From: Phoenix dactylifera
Taxonomy: Eukaryota; Streptophyta; Magnoliopsida; Arecales; Arecaceae
Reading direction: 5' to 3'
Length of the DNA: 64,000 nucleotides
Assembly: GCF_009389715.1 (NCBI RefSeq)
Contig: NC_052396.1
Coordinates: forward strand, 16,956,631-17,020,630
Shown: positions 34,640-46,399 of the stretch, piece by piece
How positions within the stretch are numbered: the stretch's first letter is position 1
How the letters are laid out: each line of letters starts with the position of its first letter
Program-made: the position numbers and the translations under genes
Notes under the pieces: model-generated
Database searches by the model: none
Told to the model about the DNA's origin: nothing
What the model saw: only the letters and a program-made list of their open reading frames with translations

Positions 34640-35877
34640 CACTACAGAAAAAAGGAGAAACGCCAACGCATATACACCGACACTTTCTAAAAGCATCGGT
34701 AATTTTCGCCGAGCGTCAAAATTTGCCGACGCTTTTAAGAAGTGTCGGTGGTCACAACGCTAGATCTGAGAAGCGGGGATTAGATGATGCTTAAAAGCAT
34801 CGTCGGAATCCCACGACGCTTCTCATTTCACCCACCCCCACCCACATATATACAAACCCCTCCCGATCCCTAACCCGTCTAGCCACCCGCCGCCTGCCGC
34901 CCTCCTTATCCCTAACCCCTGATCCGGAGCTATGGCCATAGTCCAGCTTCAAATAGGTGGAGGAGATGCTCCAACCCCAAAGGAAAGTGACAGTCCTTTT
35001 CTTCTCTCCTCCTCCTCATCTCTTTATTTATATTTCTACTTCGTTTTAGGATTTCGATCCGGCGGAGAGGGGATGGCGACGGAGGAGAACAGTGGATGGC
35101 GACGGAGAGAGGGTGTATGCGCACCGGTGGAGAGCTGCACGTCCTCGCTGTTGACGATAGCTCCATCGACCGGAGGGGTTTTCAGATTTTCCCTTGTTAT
35201 TTATCTTCATTTCTTTTCTTCTTTTATTCTTTTTGTTCCTTTTTCATCTTCTTTTCTCTTTCCGTTCTTCATTCTTTCTTTTTTTTAGGATAAAAGATAT
35301 AGTTTCAGAGAACAAATTTTGATTGAATCTTTTTCTCTCTCTCTTTTGCAGTGATGGCTGTGGATAGCGGGAAGAGAGATTTGGAGCTCCTGGGCTAGGT
35401 ATGGCTATTTATTTACATCTTTTTAAGCTAGGTTGGCATGCGTTTATTTTTCCTGAGATCTGGAGCTCTTCCCTCTTCTGAGATGCCGACAATGATCAGG
35501 GCTAGGTTGCTTCTTTCCTCTTCTTCTTCATGTAGTGTCGGCAATGATCAGAGCTTATAAGCCGTCCTCAAGGCCCCAGAGATTTGTAAATAATTTTTTT
35601 TTTAAAAAAAATTTATTTACAATGACGCTTATAAGTGTCGGAATAGGCTATATATATTTTTTTTTGTAGGAATAGAGATTTTCCGACGCTTTATAGGCGT
35701 CGGCAAATCCGTATTTTTGCCGACGCTTTCGTGTAGCGTCGGCAAAAACTTTTGCCACTCCGGTATCACCGACGTTTTTGCGGCGCTTTAATTAGCGTTG
35801 CCGGGCCTTTAGCCAACGCGTATACGCGTCGGTAAAGATTAGAAAAAGCGTCGGAAAAGATGAGTTTTCCTGTAGTG
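34640..35877. mobile_element. CACTA transposon carrying a captured gene fragment
   Basis: The ends are CACTACAG...CTGTAGTG (perfect 8-bp inverted repeats), flanked by a 3-bp TAG duplication (34637-34639 and 35878-35880), as expected for CACTA/En-Spm elements. Subterminal arrays of GCCGACGCTTTT / AAGCGTCGGC words occupy both arms (34690-34820 and 35620-35860). There is no transposase, so it is non-autonomous. The 1238-bp interior contains a spliced-looking piece of a type-A response regulator gene on the plus strand (listed separately). Its subterminal words resemble those of the CACTA element at 30310-31839, suggesting one family. Confidence 0.85.
35096..35398 (+). pseudogene. Captured type-A response regulator fragment
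   Basis: From the ATG at 35096 the frame reads MATERGCMRTGG, then ELHVLAVDDSSIDRR (35132-35176). That is the start of the receiver domain of plant cytokinin type-A response regulators, with the conserved acidic DD pair. Coding similarity then stops and an intron-like T-rich stretch follows. After a TTTTGCAG acceptor, 35351-35398 reads VMAVDSGKRDLELLG and ends in a stop; type-A regulators read VTAVDSGKRALELLG at exactly this place. The phospho-acceptor Asp and the rest of the receiver are missing, and part of exon 1 between the two blocks is lost. It lies wholly within the CACTA element, so it is a transduplicated fragment, not a working regulator. Confidence 0.72.
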
Positions 35878-35880
35878 TAG

Positions 35881-36840
35881 GTCTTCAAATAGAACATCTT
35901 CTGCAGACCTAATTAGAGATTCTGGAACGAATTCAACCTCCGATCAAGTACCAAGCTACAAATTGAGAATTTGATCACTAAAGTACTTGACTAATAGGCC
36001 AAATTTGTGCTTAATAAACAACCTAAGTTGTACTTGGTCAACAAGCCAATGTACACAACCAATAAGCCTAGTAGTATCGAAAGGATGCCAACCTCAGATT
36101 GAATACTAGAGAAGCAGGTTGAAATATCAAGAGTGCAAGTCAAATCACCAAAGGTGTAGGTTGTAACACGAAGGTGCAGTCCAAGTATCTGGGTGCAAAT
36201 TGAGAATGAGAGTGCTATCATCCTAAGATCAGATCTTTAATGGAGCAGAACCCTAGAGGAATGGCTAATTGGAGTTACAATTATCCAGAACATGAGAGTA
36301 GGGATGGCTAATTGGAGTTACAATTATCCAGAACATGAGAGTAGTGGTAGCATTACCCAAAATATAGGAGAATAATCGCCGTGCATAACAATAGCGTTCC
36401 ACATGACGAAACTCAATAGGGATAAGTGTCAAAACTAAGCAGCGATATATATCCTCGAAGTTTATAGAAGCGATTTATTAAGTTGTAACTTTGAGAAAAA
36501 GCTCTTCGCCAAATCAATGATCGGTCTCTTTATGGGTTTATCTTTATCTTTCGTTTTATATTCTTTAGTTCCTAGCTAGTTTTTAATTTGTAGCTCATTG
36601 CTCATAGCTCCTAGTCACAGCTCTTTTTCTTGAGAAGCCAATAGCGAAAGTCCTGCAGTAGAACTCACTGCTATCTATCTCTTTTCAGTTTGGGCACTAA
36701 TGGTGCTATTGTTCACTTACCCAAGCCTAGCCATTCGGCCAATTTCCTGTACATCTCAACCCAAGAGATGGAGCCAACAGTTGATCTGTTGATGCGATGG
36801 AAGCTAAAAAAATATGGCTCACAGGTGAAAAAATAAATAC
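35881..36840. other. Intergenic stretch with a 43-bp tandem duplication
   Basis: No gene recognised. A 43-bp unit (ATGGCTAATTGGAGTTACAA onward) is present twice in tandem at 36261-36303 and 36304-36344, almost identical and therefore probably recent. Confidence 0.5.
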
Positions 36841-37178
36841 CAACGCCTGTTTGGTTCTGCATTTCTGTCATCTTATATTACCTAACCAGATGACCACATA
36901 CTCAGCGCAATATCACCAAAAAAACAAAAGACAAAAAAAAAATAAACAGAGAAGAGAGACATTAAGGGAGGAGCAACAGAGGCATTTTAAAAAATTAACA
37001 TGCGGCCAACACTATTTTTTGACCCAGCTAATCCATCAAGTTTGGATAAATCTAGAAAAAACGACTCTGTAAAAAAAATGGAACAGGTTTATTCTAATCC
37101 ATCCCTCTATATTTCATCACAATATTTTCCCAAAGTCTAGTTAATCTAGTTTTGCTGCCCCCGAACCAAACAGGGTCC
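36841..37178. mobile_element. Putative MITE
   Basis: Inverted ends: the left reads GCCTGTTTGGTTCTGC; the right, reverse-complemented, reads CCCTGTTTGGTTCGGG. This 'CTGTTTGGTTC' terminus is widespread among plant Harbinger/Tourist-like and hAT-like MITEs. The roughly 338-bp size and AT-rich non-coding interior fit. A clear 3-bp or 8-bp target duplication was not found, so the superfamily is left open. Confidence 0.5.
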
Positions 37179-40100
37179 AATAGGGTGGGGAAAATAAGAA
37201 TTTCATTTCTCTTCTTCTCAGTCATCTTATATTTTCTTTGAATGGGAAAGAGGTTAGACCATCCAATTAACAAAAAGGAAAAGGAGTGAATTCGAAGATG
37301 CTTAGTTTTTCCTTTTTCGGATTTCACCGAAACTAAGCAGGTGCTTATGTTTACAAAGAATATATGCATGCATTTTCCAGAAGAGGATTTGTTGATGAAG
37401 ATTTGTCCATTCCATTGCCTCCATAAGCGCCAAAAGATAGCAAAGGCAAGACAGGCCCATCGTTAAGAATCCATGCATGTCCAAAATGTAGAGAAGTTGG
37501 TGGGGAGAGAGTTGAAGTTCTGATATAAGCTTGCTCTAGCTGCTACAAGAAATTGGATAATTACTGACTTAATTTATCTGCAGCCAATGAGAATTACCAT
37601 CAGTGAAAGCGAATGCTACCAGTGATTATAGTACGTCGAAAGTCAAATAGGACATCACGTATCACCAGTCGAGACACATGCTCGATAGCGACTGAAGCAT
37701 CATTACTCCAACAACAAAACACTAACCCTCCTGTGAGGATTTCTCCTGGTATCAACTCGCATGATCTCTCCTGCCAAAAACCCAGGTGACATGGTTGTTT
37801 TGCTGATCACCTAAGCGCGTCTCAAGCAAAATAACACAAACAAAAGTTGTTAGCTAGAAGTATCAGCAATCAGTGAACAGCTTGCAGTTAAAAGTTGATT
37901 AAATCAGCCATCGAAAATTCTCGAGAAGTGCTAAAATATATTCTGTTTTCCAAGATGCGGTATAAATCAGTCATTATGATAAACAATTATGCTTAAGACG
38001 AGGTACAAGTTTCCTTCAAGAGATGTGCTATAAATTCAAGGATGAGAAGTGCAGCATAAGCATTAGTGTTGCGCCAAAAATAAACACACCTGCATTTGTA
38101 TCAACAATTTCTTGCTCGCCTGAAATGTCATTCCTTTCCATGCCCAAGCGAGCCCAGCTGTCATCAAACTAAAAAGTAAAGCTTCAGATATACAATCAGC
38201 AGAAGGAATAAGCAACCATTTGTACATTGGCTTACTGGATATCCATAGAAAGAAAAATATTACAACTAAATAGCCTTGCGATGCACTTACTGGGAAATTA
38301 GGAAATACCAGCACATAACATAATATGAAAAATTGCAAAACGCTAGGTAGACAGTAAAAATTTGCCGTGGACGGCAAAACTTCTAATTATAACAACAGAA
38401 TCCCTAGCACTTTACTTTCATTCATGCATTTGACTAAATCTTTCTTTCAAATAAAAGCTGATACTTTCGGTCAAGTAGACATGCCGAGATGGTTTAATCA
38501 TCTTTGCAAAACTGTGCTTTCAGAACCAAAAAATACTCGGCTATACCTATGGCATCTTACAGAGAGTAACAAACACTAATCATATATCGATCATAATAGC
38601 CACAGAACAGAATTAGGTAAATAGGACTATAGACAGACCTTAAAAATTGCAGCATCTAGGAAAATATCCGCAAGGTTGGTGATTCTGGATACTTGATGCA
38701 AGTCAGTGATTTCAGGAAAAAGCATATAAGCGACATGAACCATCAAGAGGTGACATTTGGAGCTTGAAGGGAAATCTTATGAATATCCTTCACTTTGATG
38801 CCTTAGTTCCTTCCTCAGTGAAAGGTGGATAGCTTGCTTATACAAGATGCTACTGAACAAGAACTTTTCAAAGTCCTTTCTTGTATAATTTGGCATTAGA
38901 CACAAGGTGATGGTCCATGACGACATTACGAGGTAGGGACTCTTGTTTGCAGGCTGATAGAAATGAGATGACATAGTCTCATTTTTGTATCAACTTTAGC
39001 CTCATTTTTGCATCAACTTTTCAGGAAATCAGCTATATAAAATGTTAGCATCCTTGAAGAAATAACACATCCAGAATTCTCCCAGTTCCATTCAGCCAGG
39101 CCATTAGAGAGCTTAAACAATAATAGATTGACCAATCCTAAAGAAGATCACTTGCAATCTAAAGTGCCATGACTACATCACTTCTAAGAAATTCACATCA
39201 TTAGCTACCAGACAATAAGCATGTAATCTTGCATCTGACCTGCAAGAGATCTCCTAAACATCAATTTCATCTGTCTGCAAGAGAGGCACGAAGGACACTG
39301 ACTAGTTTCTCACTAGAAACTTCTAGCAACTTGTAACTTTTGTTTCTTACTTAAGCATCTTGCCAACCCTAAGCCCCATATCAGTAAACTAAGCTCTAAG
39401 ATATACTCATAGCACTTGCTTCAAAATATTTGTTTTACTGCGACACCTGCTTCTCAATAACTCACTAACTTTCAACTAAGCAACTTCTCCAAAAATGATA
39501 TTTAATATTAGTCTATAATTACTTTCTGGACACTTCTGCATACTAAAATTTTTTATGAATAAGACTCCCCACTCTGACACCCAAATCCACCTATGCATCT
39601 GGTCCCAATTCAAGCAACTAAGACCATGCATCAGTGTTGCTATAGCAACCACCTTAGGTCCTATCCTAAATGGGAAACATAACACCTGATCTTTTAGTTG
39701 ACTGCCATTTCATTTTTAATCCTTAAACACTTAGCATTAAATGTTAGGCTTGTACACACTTATACTACTGTTCTGCATACACTTACGCCTGTTCGCAACG
39801 CATTCCTGGATACACACATATCCAATTTGCACCCAGGTGTAAGTGTGTACAGAGCCAGGGACTAAATAATAAATGGCCATTCCGTTGAAAGCAAAAGGCG
39901 GTACAAAAACTCAGTCAACCGGATTTAAACATCAAATGGCAGTCAAACAAGAGGAACCAGATGTCAATTACCCCATCCTAAATCTACCATCTTCAAACAA
40001 AGGAAGCGTACAGCATGTTGTAGCACTTGAGGCCCAGTGACAAAGCTCCAAGTACTGATATTGTTAATAATCAGGCTTGAACTTGTATTTGTCCAAGCAG

Positions 40101-40965
40101 GAAAAAGCAATCATGCGCACCTTCGATAAGAAAGAACCAATAAAGCCCTTGATCAAGGTTAATCATCTTCTCTTCCATCCCCTTTTGGTCAACATTCTTA
40201 AATTGTGTATCTGATATTTTGAACTAATATCACCCTTTTTCTCTCAAATACATGCTAAGATCATATCTTTCTAGAAAAAAATTCTAAAACCCATTTATAG
40301 TTGAAATCAATCAAAATCTAGAAATGATTAGCACATTTATTCAGATCTGTTAAATCTTTAGCTGGTCAAATAACTTTTTGTTTATAAAAAAAATAGTTTC
40401 TGTTGGAAGTTACATATATAAATAAAGGGAATCAAATGTACCAAAAAAAATGTTAGCATGAATTGATTGATTCTCAATTTAAGGAAGAGTTTCAGTGAAT
40501 CATGAAACAAATGCGTACACAAAAGTATGATTATCAAGGGTCCAAAAATGGTGTTAAAGTATCCAAACATATTTTGGTATACCAAATACAATGCTTCTGT
40601 TCAAACTAACGTCATTCGCCATATTAACAATGCCAAAATATCGCAAATTAGTCAAAGTTATAGTTTACAAAAAGAACGGCATTATCCAAACTTCTCTCAA
40701 TATTATTTATTCTAATACGTATCATCCAAGTTTACACCAGCAAAGTAGCCTTCAACTAGGTTGACCATCAATATGAAAATCAATTCAAATCATAATACAA
40801 TCATGCTCACCACTTCATGTGGGAAGGCCAAAATAAAAAAGTTTGGGAAGTTTGAAAGCTTAACTAAAAGGTCAGTATGTAATTAACATATATTAATGTG
40901 GTAGTGCATGAATTAATATGGTGTGAAACAACAAACATGTGAAAAATGAGGAGATAGGCAAGAAG
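37179..40965. other. Long intergenic stretch, nothing recognised
   Basis: Almost 3.8 kb of AT-rich DNA with only short open frames lacking known motifs. I see no tRNA, transposon ends or splice-linked coding segments. It could hold a non-coding transcript or long introns, but nothing in the sequence decides this. Confidence 0.4.
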
Positions 40966-40973
40966 ATATCGGC

Positions 40974-41857
40974 TAGGGCTGCTAATGGGCTGTGCTCGAG
41001 CTAGCCCACTTTAGGCTCATGCCTGGCCCATCATATTCACAATCAACTCAGGCCTAGCCAAGGTCCCCTTATTGGAAAGAAGATTAGGCCTAGGCTTGGC
41101 CCGGAATCAGCCCACGGTCTAATAGAAAATGAGAAACTTCTCATTGTATTTATTTTTAAAAAAACTCAAAAGAAAATCCTGACACCGCTCTCCTTTAGTT
41201 GCTTCCCCTCCTGCCTCCCTTGCTTGTCACAGCATAGGCTTACTATCCACCACGACCTCCTCTCCGTCATTGCCTCTACCTACCTACCACTGCGGCCTAC
41301 CCTCCATTGCAGCCTCCCCCAACAGCTCATGTTGCCACTGTCTCCCCTCCACCACCCGCCCCCGCTATAACCTCCCCACCTTGCACACTGTCATGGCCAC
41401 CTCACCTCCCTACTCACTAAGGCAGCGGCCTCCACTCATGGCTTCTCGCCACCATGGCCTCCCACTCGAGGCTCATCACCACGAGGACCTCCCATCCACA
41501 ACTCACTGCTATGACCACCCTCTAGTGCCCAACACCACCATTGCCTCCTATCCACACCCTGCCGTCACTATCTCCCACCACTCATTGCCACCATGGCCTC
41601 TTTGCTGCAGCCTCCCATCCACCATGCACAGCCCTCGCCACAGCCTCCCATCCACCATGCAAGCTCGTCAAAACGAGAAGAGAGGGAAGGGTAAAAGAAA
41701 GGGTCATGGATTAGAGCTCACTTATACAAGGCCCGTTGTCGATGGGAAGGATTTAGGCCAAGGCCCAAGCCATGGCCCATTCTAACCAAGATTGGCAAGA
41801 TCCTAAGCAAGCTTGACCTAGTGGGCCGGCGCTGGCCCAAGCTTGTTAGCAACCTTA
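40974..41857. mobile_element. hAT-like non-autonomous element
   Basis: The left end is TAGGGCTGCTAATGGGC; the right end, reverse-complemented, is TAAGGTTGCTAACAAGC (12 of 17 identical). Flanks ATATCGGC (40966-40973) and ATATGAGC (41858-41865) agree at 6 of 8 positions, the 8-bp duplication of an old hAT insertion. The interior (about 41160-41670) is pyrimidine-rich with degenerate repeats such as CAGCCTCCCATCCACCATGC. This creates a 171-residue His/Pro/Ser open frame (41270-41785) that I take as a composition artefact. No transposase. Confidence 0.6.
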
Positions 41858-41865
41858 ATATGAGC

Positions 41866-43230
41866 TCTATATTTTAAAAATGTACAAGAACATTACATTT
41901 ATATCAAGTCACCTAGAAAAATAGCCCTTAAAATGAAAATGTGCGATAGCTTAATAGTAAAGACTCATGAATATAGCTTATAAGAATTACAAAAGTTCAA
42001 GCTTTTTAGCCTTCAAAAAGCCCAAGAATCATGTTTCCTAATAACCAAATATGAACATGGGAGTGAAGTTCATTTGCATTAGGGGATAGAGAAGCTCACT
42101 GTAATCATGCAAATTATAATACATATGAAATGTATTCTTACGCATACTCATTGCCTGGACATGGTTTTAAGCAAGAATTAGAATATTGAGTTACGAGAGC
42201 ATACCATGTCCTAGTCGGTAATGTATGTATATACCACATATCTTACTGACATTGTGGTGTACACCCCTGCTGCAGCCTATTTTGGCCTCATTAAAGAAGA
42301 TATTAATTGTCTTCTTGTTAACTACTTGTAAATGGGTTGAACTTGCCAGCTGCCACTGTTAAAGCTTTTGCAAACAGATATTGGAGTGAGGTGGATGTCT
42401 CTTTAAAAATTCTGTTAATGCCTATTCATATTTTGGAGCCAGGAACTGGTGTACAAAAAGCCGCATAAAGTAAATTAATTGTTCTATAACCTAAAAAATT
42501 ATATAAGAAATTATTAAAATCTAATTGGAGCATAAAAACTGAGCTCTGTGCTTTGACCTGCATTATGAGAAACTTAAGATCTATTTCTTTTCTTGTTCTG
42601 TTACATTTAATGAAATGAAATATTCTTTGTTGGACATAAAGAAAGCATGTTTGTACAAAAATAATAAATGAATATATGGGGAGATGACATCTCTTAATGA
42701 GAGATTTTGAAGTACTTTTGCATTTAGATGTCAAGGACAAATATATGCATAGCCCAGTGCAGTAGTAAGTCATTTATCTACAACATAATAGACTTCCATA
42801 AGACCTATCTGAAATTCAAGCAGAAACATACGTAATGAGCCCCAAGCTATGTATTCAAGATCAGATTTTTAGAGCAATGAAGTTTTGTTAATTTAGATAG
42901 AATCCTGTAATCTATCGAGATACATTGGGTATAAGAAATGGAATTTTTTGTTTATGCCTGTATATATAAAAAATAAACTATTACTGAACTATGACTCAAG
43001 GAATAAAAGTTGAAGAGCATGAAACCCCTAGTTAACTCTTTTGAAATAGTAAAAACCTTGGTCAATAATGGAAGAAAACATTCCATGCAGAAAGAGTGCA
43101 ATGAAACCTATAGCCTTTTGTAAAAGAAATGAGGCTCAAGCATGCATGTACCCAGAAGCATTATATGTGAAGGCAGCCTTGCATGAAGCATGCTGGGAAA
43201 CCTTTCTCCAAGATCAATAAACAGTATATG
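41866..43230. other. Intergenic stretch, 3' flank of the PPR gene
   Basis: AT-rich sequence; the right end should hold the PPR gene's 3' UTR. No gene or element end was recognised. Confidence 0.45.
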
Positions 43231-45789
43231 TTATTCCCTCACATCCTCCCCAATGTCATGGACACTTTGTATGAATGGAACATATCCCCCTTCAATGAGT
43301 ATCCTCACATCCAAAGAAGTAGATTCATCTTTGTATAGCTTGTGTACTGCCTTCTTCATCAATCGGAAGTTCTTAGAATCAGCAGAAGGAAAGCTTTCCT
43401 TTCGAAGAACATCTTTCAAAAGCTCAAAAGCTTTAACCGAGTTTCCTTTCAAAATCAAACAGTTTACCAGCAACAAATAGACAGAAGTATCTAGCTGAAA
43501 ATCCCTCTCCTTCATTTCATTGTAATAGATAAGAGCTACATCTGCATCACCACACTTGCATAGACCATGGACAAGAGCCATGTAACTCATCTGGTTTGGA
43601 AGACATCCTTTCTCCCTCATTTCATTCCACAAAGAAAGAGCATCTTCAGCTCTTCCAATATTGCACAAGCCATCAATTAAGCTTGTGTATGTGACTACCG
43701 TGGGTGACCTTGCATCATCAATCATCTTAGCAAAGCAAGCAAGTGCATTGTCAATCCTGTCAGCTTTGCACCAACCATCAATCATCAGATTGTAGGTAAC
43801 TATAGAAGGCACAAGTCCCTTCTCTAACATTTCATCTAGAATTTCCTGTGCTGCATTCATTCTACCAGCCTTGCAAAATCCATTAATCAAAATATTATGA
43901 GCAACCACATCTGGTAAATAACAATTTGAAGATATACCACGGAAGAGGCTCAGTGCTTTGTCTACCTCTCCAATCTTGCACATTCCATCAATAGCCGCAG
44001 AGTAAGCAACCATGTCAGGAAGAAAACCCACCTTAACCATGTCATCCAAAAAACCAGAAGCTTCTGCAACTTTTCCATTTTGGCAGAGCTGCTGGACCAT
44101 CATGGTGCAATGCTTTATCCATGGCACATATCCTTGACATCGCATCTCGCTAAGCAACTCAAGGGTACCTGATAAGTCCCTTCTTTTGCAAAGACAGTAA
44201 AATATGGAATTGTAAGTGAACTCTGTGGGTGTAAATCCAAATTCCTTCATTTTTCTCAAAAGCTCATAACTTTCCTCCAACCTATCCACATTACACAGCT
44301 CGCTGATCAAATTATTGTACATCAGAATTTTCCCTTTACAACCTACTTTGATCATATCATTCAAAAGAACTAAAGCGACATCCAGTTTCTGGATCTTGCA
44401 TAAACCGCAGATCACAATATTAAAAGAATCAGCATTTGGGCAAACAGGTTTCTTGATCTGAAATAGGGTTTCAGTTGCAGCACCCAATTCACTAAATGCA
44501 TACTCATCTACTTCCACTTGGGAGGCCTGTGAGCTTTGCGATTCCATCATTGCCCTTAGTAGCGTGTGAGCTTTGTCTACATCACCATGATTAACTAGCC
44601 CATCTAGAACTGCATTGTAAAGAGAGACCAAGCTACCCAAATTCAACATCTCCAAATTTTCCTCAAGCAACTGGTTTGCATTGACTAAGTCTCCTTCCCC
44701 GCAGAGTGTTGAGATCATCTTCTTGATTAACCGAGCATCAGGATATGTACAATTGTCCTTCATCTCCATATACAAACCAAAAGCCCTCATGAGCTCTTTC
44801 CGCTCACAAAGCCCTTCAATCAAAACACTGTAAAGCGCCAAATCCCCACGAAAACCTGAACCATTCATCTTCTCAAACATCTCGAGCGCCTTGTCCACTC
44901 TCCCCTGCCTCGAAAAGCCATGGACCAGGACGTGAAATGTCTTCTCGCTCAGCATCATCCCAAAATCCTCCATCCGCTGGATCAATTCGCATGCTCTGTC
45001 AACCTTTCCCCACTTGCAAAATGCGACAATCAAGACCGTCAAAACATGCCCATCAACCCACCTGTTGCCATTCATCCTGTTGAAGATTTCCAACGCCTCC
45101 TCCAACTTCCCGGCATTGCAGTATGTCTGCAAGACCGATGTAAGGGTGTATTTGTCAGGCTCCCATCCGCGACCAACCACCATCTCCTGGAATCTTGATT
45201 CCACTGCTTCGACCCGACCGGCCTTAGCCAAGGCCTCGAGCAAACAGTTATAAGTGTATGAATTTGGAACGCAATTCAAATCCCCGGCACGGTCGAAGAC
45301 CAAATTGGCCTCCTCAATCAAGCCCTGATTACCGAGGCACCTGATCAAGAACCCCAAGGCTCCGGGCGTCATCGGGCAGCGAACCGAAACCACCTCCGCC
45401 GCCAGGGCTTTCAGCTGGGCACGTTGGCGGGCCCGGGCGAGGATGGAGGCCATGGCATTGTAGGTGTAGCAGTTGTGGTGGAACCCGTTCTGCCACGAGG
45501 CCCACCGGAAGAACTTCTGCGCGGCGCTCCACCCTTCGAGGTCCTTGAGGACGGTCTCGACCGTCTCGGGTGTCAGTCTGCGGCCGAGGTGGCTGAGCTC
45601 CTCGCTCCTTTCTCGGAGGCTGGGTGGATGGGAGAATAGGTCGAGCAGTTGGTGGACTAGTTGAATGCTCGGCAGGAAAGCATCGATCGGGGCGGAGTCG
45701 GAGTAGAAATTAGGGTTAAATGGGAGCGAAGGAATGAGTAGTTTGGGAGAGGAAAAGCTGCTGGTCGTTCTGATTGCTCTTAAAGCCAT
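43231..45789 (-). CDS. P-class pentatricopeptide repeat protein
   Basis: An intronless 852-residue protein with a Ser/Arg-rich N-terminus (MALRAIRTTSSFSSPKLL) that looks like an organelle targeting peptide, probably mitochondrial. From about residue 120 to 780 it is built of tandem 35-residue PPR units. Clear ones include NSYTYNCLLEALAKAGRVEA, DKYTLTSVLQTYCNAGKLEE, DVVAHNILINGFCKAGRMNA and TVVTYTSLIDGLCNIGRAED, near 20 in all. No E, DYW or SMR domain follows, so it is a plain P-class member, which typically binds an organelle RNA sequence-specifically and aids its stability, splicing or translation. The target could be predicted from residues 5 and 35 of each repeat. A stretch near residues 415-445 (SQSSQASQVEVDEYAF) departs from the repeat pattern. 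Confidence 0.95.
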   Translation of the reverse strand: MALRAIRTTSSFSSPKLLIPSLPFNPNFYSDSAPIDAFLPSIQLVHQLLDLFSHPPSLRERSEELSHLGRRLTPETVETVLKDLEGWSAAQKFFRWASWQNGFHHNCYTYNAMASILARARQRAQLKALAAEVVSVRCPMTPGALGFLIRCLGNQGLIEEANLVFDRAGDLNCVPNSYTYNCLLEALAKAGRVEAVESRFQEMVVGRGWEPDKYTLTSVLQTYCNAGKLEEALEIFNRMNGNRWVDGHVLTVLIVAFCKWGKVDRACELIQRMEDFGMMLSEKTFHVLVHGFSRQGRVDKALEMFEKMNGSGFRGDLALYSVLIEGLCERKELMRAFGLYMEMKDNCTYPDARLIKKMISTLCGEGDLVNANQLLEENLEMLNLGSLVSLYNAVLDGLVNHGDVDKAHTLLRAMMESQSSQASQVEVDEYAFSELGAATETLFQIKKPVCPNADSFNIVICGLCKIQKLDVALVLLNDMIKVGCKGKILMYNNLISELCNVDRLEESYELLRKMKEFGFTPTEFTYNSIFYCLCKRRDLSGTLELLSEMRCQGYVPWIKHCTMMVQQLCQNGKVAEASGFLDDMVKVGFLPDMVAYSAAIDGMCKIGEVDKALSLFRGISSNCYLPDVVAHNILINGFCKAGRMNAAQEILDEMLEKGLVPSIVTYNLMIDGWCKADRIDNALACFAKMIDDARSPTVVTYTSLIDGLCNIGRAEDALSLWNEMREKGCLPNQMSYMALVHGLCKCGDADVALIYYNEMKERDFQLDTSVYLLLVNCLILKGNSVKAFELLKDVLRKESFPSADSKNFRLMKKAVHKLYKDESTSLDVRILIEGGYVPFIQSVHDIGEDVRE

Positions 45790-46399
45790 GATAAGATGGA
45801 GGGTAGCGAGAGAAGATATCCAATCAAATTTTGAAGCAAGCGATGGTTCGGCGAGAAGGGTTCCTCGGGGCGGTGCAGAGAGCCGCCATTAGCGGAGTTT
45901 GGGGAAGAACGAAGAGGCACAAAAATGTTACGGAATAAATAACGATCCAAAAAGCTGCTGCTCTTTCAACTTCCAAGCTGGGCGATGGCATGCATTCCAC
46001 AGGCAGGCACCTAGATCGGTCGCGGTGACCGGGAGGATATAATATACTGTTGCCGCTGAGGTGGCTAGAATACCCACATGGCGGCATTTTACTAGTCCGG
46101 TGTACCGCTAGGCTGGTACACCAGGGTAGGATGTAATTTTTCCTAAGGACGGTCGATGACCGTTCCCATCCAAACCATCGACTATCCGAATCTATTTAGT
46201 TTTGCTGGATAGCAGATGGCGATAGAACAGATGAGTTCCTCAGTCGTTACAAATGGAAGTAGGGTAGATCTACCCATAGCCCATGTGGAATAAAGAATAC
46301 TGTAACACATTCTTTTCAGTTGACTATAGATTAATTATGATGTTTGTGATTGGGTTTGATTGAATTCAGACCTTTAGTTTGGGCATATATGGGAGATTA
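45790..46399. other. 5' flank of the PPR gene
   Basis: Presumed promoter and leader of the minus-strand PPR gene. No separate gene found. Confidence 0.5.

Noticed and set aside
41270-41785. 171-codon His/Pro/Ser frame
   Set aside because: It lies in pyrimidine-rich degenerate repeats inside a hAT-like element; low complexity and no homology recognised.
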